Shown here piece by piece: positions 36,176 to 44,828 of a stretch of DNA of 64,000 nt. The position numbers were made by a program, and so were the translations under genes. The stretch lies in assembly GCF_000069785.1 (NCBI RefSeq), contig NC_010529.1, forward strand, positions 62,001-126,000. The letters are read 5' to 3'. Under the pieces are notes generated by a model. It was not told where the DNA came from. It did no database searches and was given only the letters and a program-made list of their open reading frames with translations. This DNA comes from Cupriavidus taiwanensis LMG 19424 (GTDB lineage Bacteria; Pseudomonadota; Gammaproteobacteria; Burkholderiales; Burkholderiaceae). The stretch's first letter is position 1, and each line of letters starts with the position of its first letter.

Positions 36176-36812
36176 GGCGATACAACAAAATGGGGGACGG
36201 TTCCAGCGCGACGAGCAGAGGGGTCTCTTGCTGCGGCCCGCGGCGCTTGACGAAGTTGACGGTGACGCCGCCGACGGCAGGCTCGAGGGCCAGGCGCAAC
36301 GGTGACGGCGAGGCATCCCGCGCGCACGCAGCGGGGCGCACCACGAAGAAGAGCGTGTCCGAGGTTTGTGCGGCCAGGTGCAGGCGCCGTAGCGCGTCGT
36401 TGCGAAGGTGGGACTGCCAGAGAATCAAGGCGCCACAAGTCCCGGCCCGCAAGGTCTGCTCGGCCGCCCAAAGGACATCGGCAGTCCGTTGCGCATCAAT
36501 CCACAGCAGCCGCTCCGGCGATATTCCCCAGCTCACCAATGAAAGGGCTTGTGGGGCGTGCGGCGGCGCCAGGAGCACGATCGGACGTCCAGATCGGGCC
36601 ACGAGCGTGGGGCGCAGCAGCCGGAGTTCGCCGATGCCAGGTTGCTGCAGTAAGAGTTCCACCTGGCTGCCGATGGGCCATCCTCCGCCCGGCAACTCCT
36701 TGTCCAGCGCGGTATAGCCCGTCGAGGCGGTGCGCGCGTTGTCCCGGGCCAGTTGTGAGGCGACCCAAAGTGACGGATGGATGGTTTCAGGGGCGACGGT
36801 GAGCATTGGCAA
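36099..36812 (-). CDS. imuA: ImuA, RecA-like mutasome protein
   Basis: A 237-residue protein of the ImuA (SulA/RecA-like) family. It starts with TIHPSLWVASQLA, then TGYTALDKELPGGGWPIGSQVELL in place of the Walker region, and LLWIDAQRTADVLWAAEQ and ALILWQ farther on. A normal Walker A motif is absent, as is usual for the family. It is the first gene of imuA-imuB-dnaE2, 18 bases downstream of a LexA box. Confidence 0.93.
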   Translation of the reverse strand: MPMLTVAPETIHPSLWVASQLARDNARTASTGYTALDKELPGGGWPIGSQVELLLQQPGIGELRLLRPTLVARSGRPIVLLAPPHAPQALSLVSWGISPERLLWIDAQRTADVLWAAEQTLRAGTCGALILWQSHLRNDALRRLHLAAQTSDTLFFVVRPAACARDASPSPLRLALEPAVGGVTVNFVKRRGPQQETPLLVALEPSPILLYRHAAPVDLPTPAVAPSRSLPADLVHH

Positions 36813-36829
36813 GTCCTGTCACCAGAGTA

Positions 36830-36845
36830 CTGTATATTTATACAG
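36830..36845 (-). promoter_or_regulatory. LexA box of the imuA-imuB-dnaE2 operon
   Basis: CTGTATATTTATACAG, flanked by TA and TT, is nearly the E. coli LexA consensus (CTG-N10-CAG with an alternating AT centre). It lies 18 bases upstream of the imuA start, so the operon should be repressed by LexA and induced by DNA damage. Confidence 0.93.
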
Positions 36846-36970
36846 TTGTCACCTAGACGGAACGCCACGCCGCTCGGACCCGAAAAGCTGTATGAAGCCG
36901 GAATTAGTCGGAGTTAAAGGTGCGCTATATTTCACTCGACTACCGATTAGCCGGCGCGTAGACCGTGGTC

Positions 36971-37035
36971 TGAATCCCGGATTCGCCACCATTTATTTGA
37001 AAAGCCGCGCTCCCAACAGGGTTCGCCGCTTTTTG
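36971..37035 (+). other. tRNA 3'-end-like remnant with terminator (possible att site)
   Basis: gaatcccggattcgccacca (36972-36991) reads like the last part of a T-arm, an acceptor strand and CCA. It is followed by a hairpin with a T-run (aaaagccgcg ... cgccgctttttg, 37000-37035), as after many tRNA genes. No 5' part of a tRNA is present: the sequence expected to pair as the other T-stem strand does not fit well. It may be an attachment-site scar. Confidence 0.4.
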
Positions 37036-37052
37036 CTTTCGACTGCTGCCGA

Positions 37053-37554
37053 GGGTCTCACACAGAACCCGCCACCTTGCCGCTTGCAATGTGGCATACC
37101 GGCAGCGACGAAGAACTGGTCCGAGATGCTCGCCTTCAGTCACGGCCTACTCACGCCTATCCCCGGTCACTGGCGGTCTGTGCGTCTACTGTTTGGTCGC
37201 AAGGGGCTACTTATGCAAGCTTCCCGATCCGTGGTCATGGGCAGACCGCGGTCTTGACGAGATTTACCAAGACTGGCCTGGTGAACGAGAGCGCAAGGTT
37301 TTTCTGCATGGAGTGGATGTGCTGCGCAGCTTCCCGAAACCTGATTAGCCACGCGGATCCGGATACTGCATCGATGCGGTCTGGTCTACGCACATGGCAA
37401 TGCAGGAAACGTCGTTCGAAGATGTCGTCCAACCGCGATCCTATTCGGTCACGATACCGACACCACGGCGTGCGTCGGCGGGGGACTGGCTGGCATCAAG
37501 TTCGGTCTGCCGGGAATCCGACGCGCTGGCTGCGTCAGCTTCGCGGGTCCGCAA
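37053..37554. other. No recognised gene
   Basis: About 500 bases with several short frames on both strands, none with a good start site or a family I recognise. It may be eroded coding sequence between the possible tRNA scar and the small gene at 37555. Confidence 0.5.
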
Positions 37555-37752
37555 TCAGCGAATTCGCGCAACGGCTTGCAGGAATGAATGGCCGTGCGGC
37601 GTGACGCGAGGTAGCTGCCGCCCAGAAGCCAGAAGTTCCACGGTTACATAGTGACGTTCCAGCAGGGCGTGAAGGTCCGCACGGTCCAACTCGATTTGTT
37701 CAGGCGCATCGTTGACCACCTTCAGCGTTGCAAATTCATGCGGACTCAGCAT
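37555..37752 (-). CDS. Small helix-turn-helix-like protein
   Basis: A 65-residue protein, MLSPHEFATLKVVNDAPEQIEL..., resembling short proteins common in Cupriavidus and Ralstonia with a winged-helix-like pattern (DLHALLERHYVTVELLASGRQLPRVTPHGHSFLQAV). Function unknown. The inner Met is chosen as start; the frame opens at 37782. Confidence 0.5.
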   Translation of the reverse strand: MLSPHEFATLKVVNDAPEQIELDRADLHALLERHYVTVELLASGRQLPRVTPHGHSFLQAVARIR

Positions 37753-37981
37753 TCGTGTCTCCCTGATAGTTTTGTGCCTCACTGCCTCTCACGTCGATGG
37801 TGGTCTGCTGCGAAAATTTAGAGGAAGGATTCTAACGCCGGAAGTTGACTTTCTGACGTAAATCTTACTCAGTGAATTCCCCTAACCCGAAATGCGTATG
37901 CTGCTCAGGTCGGATGAAAGGTATTCTTCTCAACAAGCGCCCAAGAGCGTGCAAGCACCGCCAAGACGGTGAAGGGGAGAT

Positions 37982-38176
37982 ATGTACGTCAGCTATCGAG
38001 TGGTCCCACGGGTGGAGGTGGTGACAAGCGGAATCTTCCCGCCCGGCGTACTGATCATCGCCTATGACGATGACGTGCCGATGAACGAACTGGTCTGGGA
38101 CGGCGTCAATCCGGTTGCCGCCTACGATGACGCGATTGGTTGTGGCAGAAATACTGGCGCTGCGGGTTCGATCTAA
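37982..38176 (+). CDS. Small hypothetical protein
   Basis: A 64-residue acidic protein (IAYDDDVPMNELVWDGVNPVAAYDDA) with no family I recognise. A strong Shine-Dalgarno (aaggggag) sits just before the ATG, the main reason to accept it. Confidence 0.5.
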   Translation: MYVSYRVVPRVEVVTSGIFPPGVLIIAYDDDVPMNELVWDGVNPVAAYDDAIGCGRNTGAAGSI

Positions 38177-38356
38177 GGTTGAGAAATCGACCCAACAAAC
38201 CGACATCCGACTACCAGCTATCCAGGCGATACTGCAACGGATCGCCTCGACAGGTCATTGGGAACCTGAACAGGTTCTCCCTCTCGGCCCAACCATCGCC
38301 AAGCATGTGTGCCGGACCTCTCGGCGTCGTCGCATCTGACAATAGGAACCGGTGCT

Positions 38357-38584
38357 ATGCAAGCAAATGTTGTTCGTGGAAAAGCATTTACCCTTCACTG
38401 GAACAACGGATGGGGTGAGCACTACAAAGGGGCCGTCACGCTGGTACTGCGGACCGCTCCAAACAAGGAAAGGATTGAGACGTATCAGTGCGATCAGACA
38501 CGTTCTGAACGCGCCTTGGCGCAGGCAGACGCCGACCAATTATTCACACTGAAGACGAACGAAGTTGTGACGGCACGACCCTAA
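38357..38584 (+). CDS. Small hypothetical protein
   Basis: A 75-residue protein (FTLHWNNGWGEHYKGAVTLVLRTAPN ... DADQLFTLKTNEVVTARP). Family not recognised; it looks like a small beta-rich domain. The Met at 38357 is used. The frame is open 48 bases upstream. Confidence 0.4.
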   Translation: MQANVVRGKAFTLHWNNGWGEHYKGAVTLVLRTAPNKERIETYQCDQTRSERALAQADADQLFTLKTNEVVTARP

Positions 38585-38653
38585 CGGCGCAGGCTGCCAA
38601 CTTGCGCCCCGACTATGGCTGTTGTCCGGGCAATTCACTGACCGGCCCACTGG

Positions 38654-38785
38654 TCAAAGCGACCACGCGACATACAGCAGGCCGAATGCCAGAATGCAGG
38701 CCCCTAGAATCAGGTAATACCGGCTGCCATGATGGGTGTCACCGGCACGATAGGCGTGGTGGGAGTGCTGGATGTGAGGCTTCAT
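38654..38785 (-). CDS. 43-residue single-span membrane protein
   Basis: A very short gene: MKPHIQHSHHAYRAGDTHHG, then the hydrophobic helix YYLILGACILAFGLLYVAW and the end SL. The N-terminus is histidine-rich (seven His in the first 20 residues), which could bind metal. A strong Shine-Dalgarno (aggag, five bases upstream) and clean coding pattern support it. Function unknown. Confidence 0.6.
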   Translation of the reverse strand: MKPHIQHSHHAYRAGDTHHGSRYYLILGACILAFGLLYVAWSL

Positions 38786-39015
38786 GGTGCTCCTGATGGG
38801 GAACTGGTACTAGTTAGACCTTAGACAGGCCCCGTTTCTCATGCAGATTCTGTGCCTGCGGGCTAATTCGCGCTTCTTTTCACCGCAGTCCACGTAACTC
38901 CGGTTCTGAGACGGCCCAGCCGCGACGGAATTAGCTGTCAAATCATTGATTTCTTGGGGATCGCAGTCCGGCGAATTCCGGTGCCTCACAAAACTGCACA
39001 GGTCACAGCATCCGC

Positions 39016-39171
39016 TCAGTGCAGATGTCCGCCAAACAGTCCGAGCAGTCCGATGACGATTAGGTAGATGGCGACGATGTAGTTGAGCAGTCGCGGCATG
39101 ACAAGAATCAGGATGCCGGCAATCAGCGAGATGAGAGGCCCAGCGCTGGTGACAATGGTGATGTCTTTCAT
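39016..39171 (-). CDS. DUF3096-like small membrane protein
   Basis: A 51-residue protein with two hydrophobic segments (GPLISLIAGILILVMPRLL and YIVAIYLIVIGLLGLFGG), the pattern of DUF3096 proteins of unknown function. The start follows agggcatc, a weak ribosome-binding site. Confidence 0.65.
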   Translation of the reverse strand: MKDITIVTSAGPLISLIAGILILVMPRLLNYIVAIYLIVIGLLGLFGGHLH

Positions 39172-39674
39172 GATGCCCTCGCTATATGCTGCGATGGCAC
39201 CAGTTTCGCGCTATGCAGCACGGCGGGATAGCCGAGGCTGTCCTACACGCTCGGCGACACCTTTGTCGCCATGCGGGGTCAGGGTAGTGATCTAGCCGCC
39301 CAGCCAGGGGTGCCAGAGGAAAAACGGAAGTTCTGCCAGAATTTGACGACCCTGGCAGCCAAACTCGGCGACGGCCTGGTGCTCGACCGGCTCTGAACGA
39401 CCGCAGATTCAACCGGCCATTGCCTCAGTCGCCGCTACTATTTCTGCTTCCCGATCAAGGGTGATCTCGACCGAGTGTTGGCCACTATCGTCAGAGCGCA
39501 AGCTCCGGCTTTCGAAGACTCTCTTCACACCTCGCACCTTGGGTTAAATTGGTGTCGAAACCAAAAACATCGGGAGGCATGAGTTATGGGGGTCATTCGG
39601 GAGAGGATCGACTGGCGCGTCACCTTGGCGGACGCGGCATCGACGCAATCGGCTGGGATGCGACGGGAGATTAG
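39172..39674. other. No recognised gene
   Basis: Five hundred bases without a supported gene. A 41-codon frame (39271-39396, plus strand) ends in FCQNLTTLAAKLGDGLVLDRL and may be the tail of a lost gene. Confidence 0.45.
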
Positions 39675-40484
39675 ATGATGAGCGCCGACGCCGTCGTGCT
39701 GGTCGACTTCGAGAGCGTCCAGGACATCGACTTCTCCCAGTTGTGTGGCTCGCGTCTGGTGGTGTTCGCTGGCGAGATCCAGAAGAAGGTCCCCATCGAA
39801 GTGGCGATGGGGCTGCAGGCGCTAGGCGAGCGCGCCCGGTGGGTTCGCTCAAGCGGAATCGGGCCCAACGCGCTCGACTTCCACATTGCCTTCGAGATCG
39901 GCCGCATGGTGGAGAAGGGCGAGAAAGGGCCCGTGTTCGTGCTTTCCCACGACCGGGGTTTCGATTCTCTGCTCACCTGGCTCGGCACGAAGCTTGGGAT
40001 TCCTGCGCGGCGCGTGACCGCGCTCGCCGAGGCGTTTCGGGCCAGCCCGGCGGACACGGGGGCCGCCGAGGGTCAAGCCTCTGGTCCGGCTCAGCCGAGC
40101 CCCACGCCCGCACAGCCCGCGCGCGCGACGCCGGCTCCGGCGGCTTTCCCAAAGCCGAGCGCGAACGCCAAGCCTGCGGCCCACACGCCTCCGAAGGCGG
40201 CCAAGGCGGCCTCCGTGAAAACGCCCGCCAAAAAGGCCGCGCAGCCCCAGTCAGGCAACGACAAGAAGGGCAGTGCCAAGCCGAACGCCGAGCTCACGCG
40301 CCAGATCCTGGCCCGCTCGCAGAAGGTTGCCCGGCCGCGCCGACGAGTGACCTTGGCGAAGCACATCCACGCCATGTTTAAGGTGCACGCCATCGCCGAG
40401 CGCGAGGTTGAGTCCATCATCGCCAAGCTCATCGCCAACCGCTCCATCAGCGACGTCGAAGGGGCGATCACCTACCATTTCTGA
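39675..40484 (+). CDS. NYN/PIN-like nuclease-fold protein with Ala/Pro/Lys-rich linker
   Basis: A 269-residue protein. Residues 1-125 look like a PIN/NYN fold: VVLVDFESVQDIDFSQL (first Asp), GIGPNALDFHIAFEIGRM (middle acidic) and PVFVLSHDRGFDSLLTWL (third Asp). Residues 130-205 are a low-complexity Ala/Pro/Lys linker. Residues 210-269 form a helical domain (LTRQILARSQKVARPRRRVTLAKHIHAMFK ... IIAKLIANRSISDVEGAITYHF), probably RNA- or DNA-binding. Related proteins are annotated PIN domain-containing. It probably cleaves RNA; it is a single gene. Confidence 0.8.
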   Translation: MMSADAVVLVDFESVQDIDFSQLCGSRLVVFAGEIQKKVPIEVAMGLQALGERARWVRSSGIGPNALDFHIAFEIGRMVEKGEKGPVFVLSHDRGFDSLLTWLGTKLGIPARRVTALAEAFRASPADTGAAEGQASGPAQPSPTPAQPARATPAPAAFPKPSANAKPAAHTPPKAAKAASVKTPAKKAAQPQSGNDKKGSAKPNAELTRQILARSQKVARPRRRVTLAKHIHAMFKVHAIAEREVESIIAKLIANRSISDVEGAITYHF

Positions 40485-40595
40485 CTCGTCGGTTGGCGGG
40501 GGAGCGCGATAGGGCCGCCGCAATATTGGCGGCCTCGGCGTGCGGGCTAAGCCGCGGCCAGGGGCTATTGCCATGGCTGCACCATCCAGATCCCA

Positions 40596-40832
40596 ATGGC
40601 GACCGCGCAGCGTCGAGGCCGCCCGAATGCGGCCAATGCCGGTAGGCATCCGAGAGAGGAGCTGCCCCTGTGCAAGCAAGGGGCTCTGGCCTTTCGAACC
40701 GGTCCCTACGGTGAGTTCCGTTCGTCCTTTCCCGCTTGCAGCTACAAGCCCAAGAAGCCGGGAACCTCGCCCTGTCCGCGGATTCGTAGAGACCAGACGG
40801 CACCGGAAGTCCTGGCTCTCATGCGCCAATAG
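40596..40832 (+). pseudogene. Possible topoisomerase-type zinc-finger remnant
   Basis: The stretch LPLCKQGALAFRTGPYGEFRSSFPACSYKPKKPG resembles the C4 zinc finger of topoisomerase I and related proteins (GALVxRTGPYGEFxGCxxYPAC), but the first CPxC pair and one later Cys are lost. It is about 78 codons and looks like a worn tail of a larger gene. Confidence 0.3.
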
Positions 40833-40904
40833 CGAGCGGACGATTTCGGTCGGGTAAAATTCTAGTCTGCGCCGCAGGCAAAGCGCACCCCTTTCATCGT
40901 CAGC

Positions 40905-42371
40905 ATGAACCTACCATCCGCACAAGAGAGGCCTGCGAGCCTCGTTCGCGAACTCTGTAAGCTGCCAACGGAGACCGAGTGGCTTGAGTTCAAGCGCAAT
41001 CGAGTGGACCACGAGCAAATCGGTGAGTACATCTCGGCATTGTCGAATTCTGCGGCTCTGGCCAACCGTGCCCACGGGTATTTGATATGGGGAGTCGACG
41101 ATGCCAGTCATGAACTCGTCGGCACGATGTTCGACCCCAAGGCCGCGAAGGTGGGCAACGAAGAGCTGGAGAACTGGCTATTGCGCCTGCTCAGCCCGAA
41201 AATTCTATTCTCTTTCGAGTCCGTGGAAGTTGATGGTCAACGCGTTGTCGTACTCGAAGTTGGTCGCGCTTACCGGCATCCGGTTCAGTTCATGCACAAT
41301 GAATTTGTCAGGATCGGGTCGCTGAAGAAGAAGCTGAAGGAATTTCCGGAAAAAGAGCGCGAGCTCTGGCGCATCTTTGACGAGACACCATTCGAGGCAA
41401 TGGTCGCTCGCCGCGACGCTTCGGACGAGGAGGTTGTGTCTCTCCTCGACTATCCGGCGTACTTCGATCTGGCAGGAATTCCATTGCCGGAAAACCGCTC
41501 CCAGGTCTTGGAGCGCTTGGCCGCGGAAAGCCTGATCCGGCGCAACGATAGCGGATCTTGGGACATCACCAACCTTGGCGCTATTTTGTTCGCCAAGCGC
41601 CTGGAAGACTTCAGTGGACTGCGGCGCAAAGCAGTGCGGGTAATCGCCTACGAAGGCAGAGATCGCGTCAGCACCCTTCGCGAGCAGGTTGGTGCGAAGG
41701 GGTACGCGGCTGGCTTTGAGGGATTGATCGGTTACATCAATGCTTTGCTGCCGTCCAACGAGATCATCGGCAAGGCTATCCGAAAGGATGTTCCCATGTA
41801 TCCGGAATTGGCAGTGCGGGAGCTTGCGGCCAACGCGCTCATCCATCAGGATTTTGGCTTGGGAGGAGCAGGGCCGATGATAGAGATCTTTAAGGACCGG
41901 ATGGAGGTGACAAATCCTGGTAGTCCACTCATCAATGTCGAGAGATTCCTGGATACGCCCCCGCGTTCGCGGAACGAAGGGCTTGCTTCCCTCATGCGGC
42001 GCTTCGGCATCTGCGAGGAACGGGGAAGCGGCGTGGATAAGGTAGTGTCGGTCACGGAGGCTTACCAGCTGCCCGCTCCGGAGTTCTCGACAGTTTCCGA
42101 CCATACGCGGGCAACCTTATTCGCGCACAAAGAACTTACGAAAATGGACAAATCCGACCGAGTGCGTGCTTGCTACCTGCATGCATGCCTTCGGTACGTC
42201 CAGCGCGACTATATGACCAATGCGAGTTTGCGAGATCGGTTCGGCATTCCGGTCCAGAACAGTGCGACGGCGTCGCGACTGATCAAGGAGGCCGTGGAGG
42301 GTGGCATGCTTCGGCCGTACGATGAGACTGCAGGCCGCAAGTTCATGAAGTATGTGCCGTACTGGGCATAG
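40905..42371 (+). CDS. AlbA_2/Schlafen-like and GHKL ATP-binding protein
   Basis: A 488-residue protein. Residues 10-145 match the AlbA_2 (Schlafen-related) domain: TETEWLEFKRNRVDHEQIGEYISALSNSAALANRAHGYLIWGVDD. Residues 290-400 are an HATPase_c_4 region with the N-box-like VRELAANALIHQDF and EERGSGVDKV. The C-terminus has a winged helix (LRYVQRDYMTNASLRDRFGIPVQNSATASRLIKEAVEGGML). Such proteins are called RecG-like or putative regulators; some sit in defence islands. Its role here is unknown. The ATG at 40905 is preceded by a weak site. Confidence 0.85.
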   Translation: MNLPSAQERPASLVRELCKLPTETEWLEFKRNRVDHEQIGEYISALSNSAALANRAHGYLIWGVDDASHELVGTMFDPKAAKVGNEELENWLLRLLSPKILFSFESVEVDGQRVVVLEVGRAYRHPVQFMHNEFVRIGSLKKKLKEFPEKERELWRIFDETPFEAMVARRDASDEEVVSLLDYPAYFDLAGIPLPENRSQVLERLAAESLIRRNDSGSWDITNLGAILFAKRLEDFSGLRRKAVRVIAYEGRDRVSTLREQVGAKGYAAGFEGLIGYINALLPSNEIIGKAIRKDVPMYPELAVRELAANALIHQDFGLGGAGPMIEIFKDRMEVTNPGSPLINVERFLDTPPRSRNEGLASLMRRFGICEERGSGVDKVVSVTEAYQLPAPEFSTVSDHTRATLFAHKELTKMDKSDRVRACYLHACLRYVQRDYMTNASLRDRFGIPVQNSATASRLIKEAVEGGMLRPYDETAGRKFMKYVPYWA

Positions 42372-42984
42372 CTTATTTGACAACTAGCTTCGTACTTTGC
42401 TGCGCAGGATCGCCTAAAAGTGGAAACACCAATAAAATCAATGTGTTACGAGACACGCTCTTTTTGATGGTCATTTGATAGCAGCACCATCTCTGTGCTC
42501 CATGCGTCGTGGTTCAACGCGAGGCAATGTGCCTATAAAGCCTCTCGGAGAACTCTTCGGAGCGGACAGGGCGCGCCCCATCCCGGGCAACCATAGACGC
42601 CGCCCGCAACTACCTGTAGTCCTTCGCCATATCTTAACTTTCACACTTGAAAGTCCGGCGCATTTACCACGGAATGGTTCCGTTCGTTTCTGAGCCCATT
42701 GTCTAAGCCGTCGGACGCTTGAACGATCCAGACACGATAACCATTTAACATAAGTATTCTTATGCGCTCTGTGGCGTAGAAAGCACTTTATGGCGGAGCC
42801 TGCGACTGTCTCCGGGATCGGCTCGGACATGCCGGAACAGTCTGTTGGGAGGGATTAGCTGTCACCGGGCTAACGACTCGCCTGCATACGTAGTCGACTG
42901 GCACGGTTGGTCACGTTCGAGCGGCGTGGAGCAGAGATGCTCATAGGCCCGGGAATGGCGGGAACCGAGGTCATTACAGTAAGC
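42372..42984. other. No recognised gene
   Basis: Around 600 bases with no frame that I can assign. The part after 42840 leads into a transposase remnant. Confidence 0.5.
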
Positions 42985-43160
42985 ATGCGTGAGTTAGACA
43001 GGCTCCAGATCGTCCAGGCGGTCGTGGATGGTCAGTTGCGGCCAGGCGTGGCCGCCGAACGGCTGGGAGATCACGGATCGGCAATTCCGGCGGCTGCTGG
43101 AGCGTTATCGGCAAGAAGGCTCATCCGGGCTGGTTTCTCTCGCCGGCGCGGTCGAACTGA
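42985..43160 (+). pseudogene. ISNCY-type transposase, N-terminal remnant
   Basis: The frame MRELDRLQIVQAVVDGQLRPGVAAERLG is followed, after a shift, by ITDRQFRRLLERYRQEGSSGLVS. Together this is the HTH region at the start of ISNCY-like transposases. The rest of the gene is missing. A few codons further (43195-43248) GILDGEVCVLDDGRSDF resembles the LDGE motif region of ATP-dependent ligases, but is too short to call. Confidence 0.6.
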
Positions 43161-43283
43161 GCCATTGGTGAATGCCCCCCGCCAATCTCCTCGACGGAGG
43201 CATTTTGGACGGTGAGGTCTGCGTGCTAGACGACGGTCGCAGCGACTTCGCCCCTGCGACACGCAGCGGCTCTGAGGGGGTCG

Positions 43284-43634
43284 TTAAGCGGCAAGGATTC
43301 GGAAATCCGTAGCTTTGGCGACCGGGCGCACATGGTTCTTCTCACGTTTGAGGTCGACGATGCCATAGTTGGACATTGTTTTCAGCGTACGCGATAGGTT
43401 GCCGGGCTTGCGGCCCGTAGCTTGTGCGAGTTCTGAGATGGATTCCGGCTTGGTCTCGGTGATGACCCTCAACAAAGCACGATTGTCGTCGCTCAGCACT
43501 TCGGCCAACGACTTCATGGAAGTGAACCAGATCTTAGGCTCGCTGGCCTTCGGCCTGTACTCACCCCGCGCAATTGCCAACACGCGCTCACGGATTTTCT
43601 CTTGCGGCATGATGCCAATCACAATGGTTTTCAT
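43284..43634 (-). CDS. TumA-like winged-helix antitoxin
   Basis: A 116-residue protein with a MarR-like winged helix: LSDDNRALLRVITETKPESISELAQATGRKPGNLSRTLKTMSNYGIVDL. This type (HVO_A0114-like putative DNA-binding protein) regularly follows TumE-family toxin genes. Its start overlaps the toxin stop by four bases. It should neutralise the toxin and repress the operon. Confidence 0.8.
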   Translation of the reverse strand: MKTIVIGIMPQEKIRERVLAIARGEYRPKASEPKIWFTSMKSLAEVLSDDNRALLRVITETKPESISELAQATGRKPGNLSRTLKTMSNYGIVDLKREKNHVRPVAKATDFRILAA

Positions 43635-43996
43635 CTCTTCTTCACCTCCGACAGAACGCGGTCAACGTCTGCGAAAAAGTCGTTCATCAGTTGCTGTGCA
43701 TCCTTGAATTCGTAGGGCACCCCTTTATCCGACACGTGCCTGTGCTTGTGGTCATAAGCCAAAATGCGTCCGGCATACTTAAATTTCTTGGGCGGCTTCA
43801 CTGCATGCGCGTTGTCATACCCAAGAATTCTCTTGCCATACGGCTCATGCAGGGTGAGGGAGTACCTGATGCCATGGGGAATCTCCTTCGATATTTCGAC
43901 TTGCCAGGCTTCGAGCTTGATCCAGTAACCGCCCCCTTGATCGAGGATCGAACCATGCAGGTCAAGCAGGGTATCAATAGCCGTGTCTCGTTTCAT
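43631..43996 (-). CDS. TumE-family toxin (DUF6516)
   Basis: A 121-residue protein with the pattern of the TumE/DUF6516 family: YWIKLEAWQVEISKEIPHGIRYSLTLHEPYGKRILGYDNAHAV near the N-terminus, HKHRHVSDKGVPYEF in the middle and LMNDFFADVDRVLSE at the end. The family is the toxin of a type II toxin-antitoxin pair; its target is not established to my knowledge. The antitoxin gene overlaps by four bases, with the toxin first, unlike most type II pairs. Confidence 0.8.
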   Translation of the reverse strand: MKRDTAIDTLLDLHGSILDQGGGYWIKLEAWQVEISKEIPHGIRYSLTLHEPYGKRILGYDNAHAVKPPKKFKYAGRILAYDHKHRHVSDKGVPYEFKDAQQLMNDFFADVDRVLSEVKKR

Positions 43997-44828
43997 ACCT
44001 AACTATATCACCTGCTGATAAAGTAGAAAAAGCGGGGTTCCCGATCTAGCCGGCGCGTCACCAAGCCATGATGCTAATGGCGCACATTTGGAGTAGAAAC
44101 AACGTTTTGAAGGCTTTCGAAGTTCGCACAGGAATCGCATTCTTGCCGCCCTCCCGCGAATTGGTGACACCAGCGGTGACACGTTTACCGAGTTCCGCCC
44201 CGTGCGCTCGAACAAGGCGGCCTTGAACCGGACGCTCCGGTAGGCCAACCGCATGCGGTACGCAACGCTGTTGGATCGGCTGTGCCGGCATCTGGTCTTT
44301 CGCTCGCCTCGGTGCACCGGCCAGAGGAGAGCTGACGCCGCAATCCCCCAATGTGACCACTGACCAGCGGCGTCAGGCAGTCCCCGGCTGCGGACTGGGC
44401 CAGCCTGCGCAGCCGCGCACCTCGTGGGCACCATGCTCGAAGCATGGCATCATCGTAGCGGAGGCGTGCACAGCCCGCATCGCAATTCGATTCGTTCTGC
44501 CACCATGGTCATCGTCCAGACCCAATACCGGCGCGCCCTCGACCCGTGGCCAGCGACAGCGAAGACGCCGCTTGGTGGGACCGCTGTCACCACGACTGGA
44601 CACAAGTGGGCGATACATCGCTGGCGGCAGTCGCGCCCGTACGCCTCCATCCTGATCACCCTGCGCCGGGCCTCGACGCCTTGGCTGCGCCACTCGGCGC
44701 CCTCCCCTCTGACCGACGCCGGCATGTCCAGACCGTTCGGGCTTGACGGAACTGGATCGTTTCCATATCCGCCGGCAGCCTCCCCGCGTAGAATGCTCCC
44801 CGCGTTGTCAACCTGAAGCCCTCGGCCG
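43997..44828. other. No recognised gene
   Basis: About 830 bases with many overlapping short frames on both strands and no match I recognise. It could be eroded DNA. Confidence 0.5.

Noticed and set aside
43190..43250. LDGEVCVLDDGRSDF-like stretch resembling the ligase LDGE motif
   Set aside because: Only about 17 codons match; too short to claim a LigD remnant, although a search against ligases would be quick.
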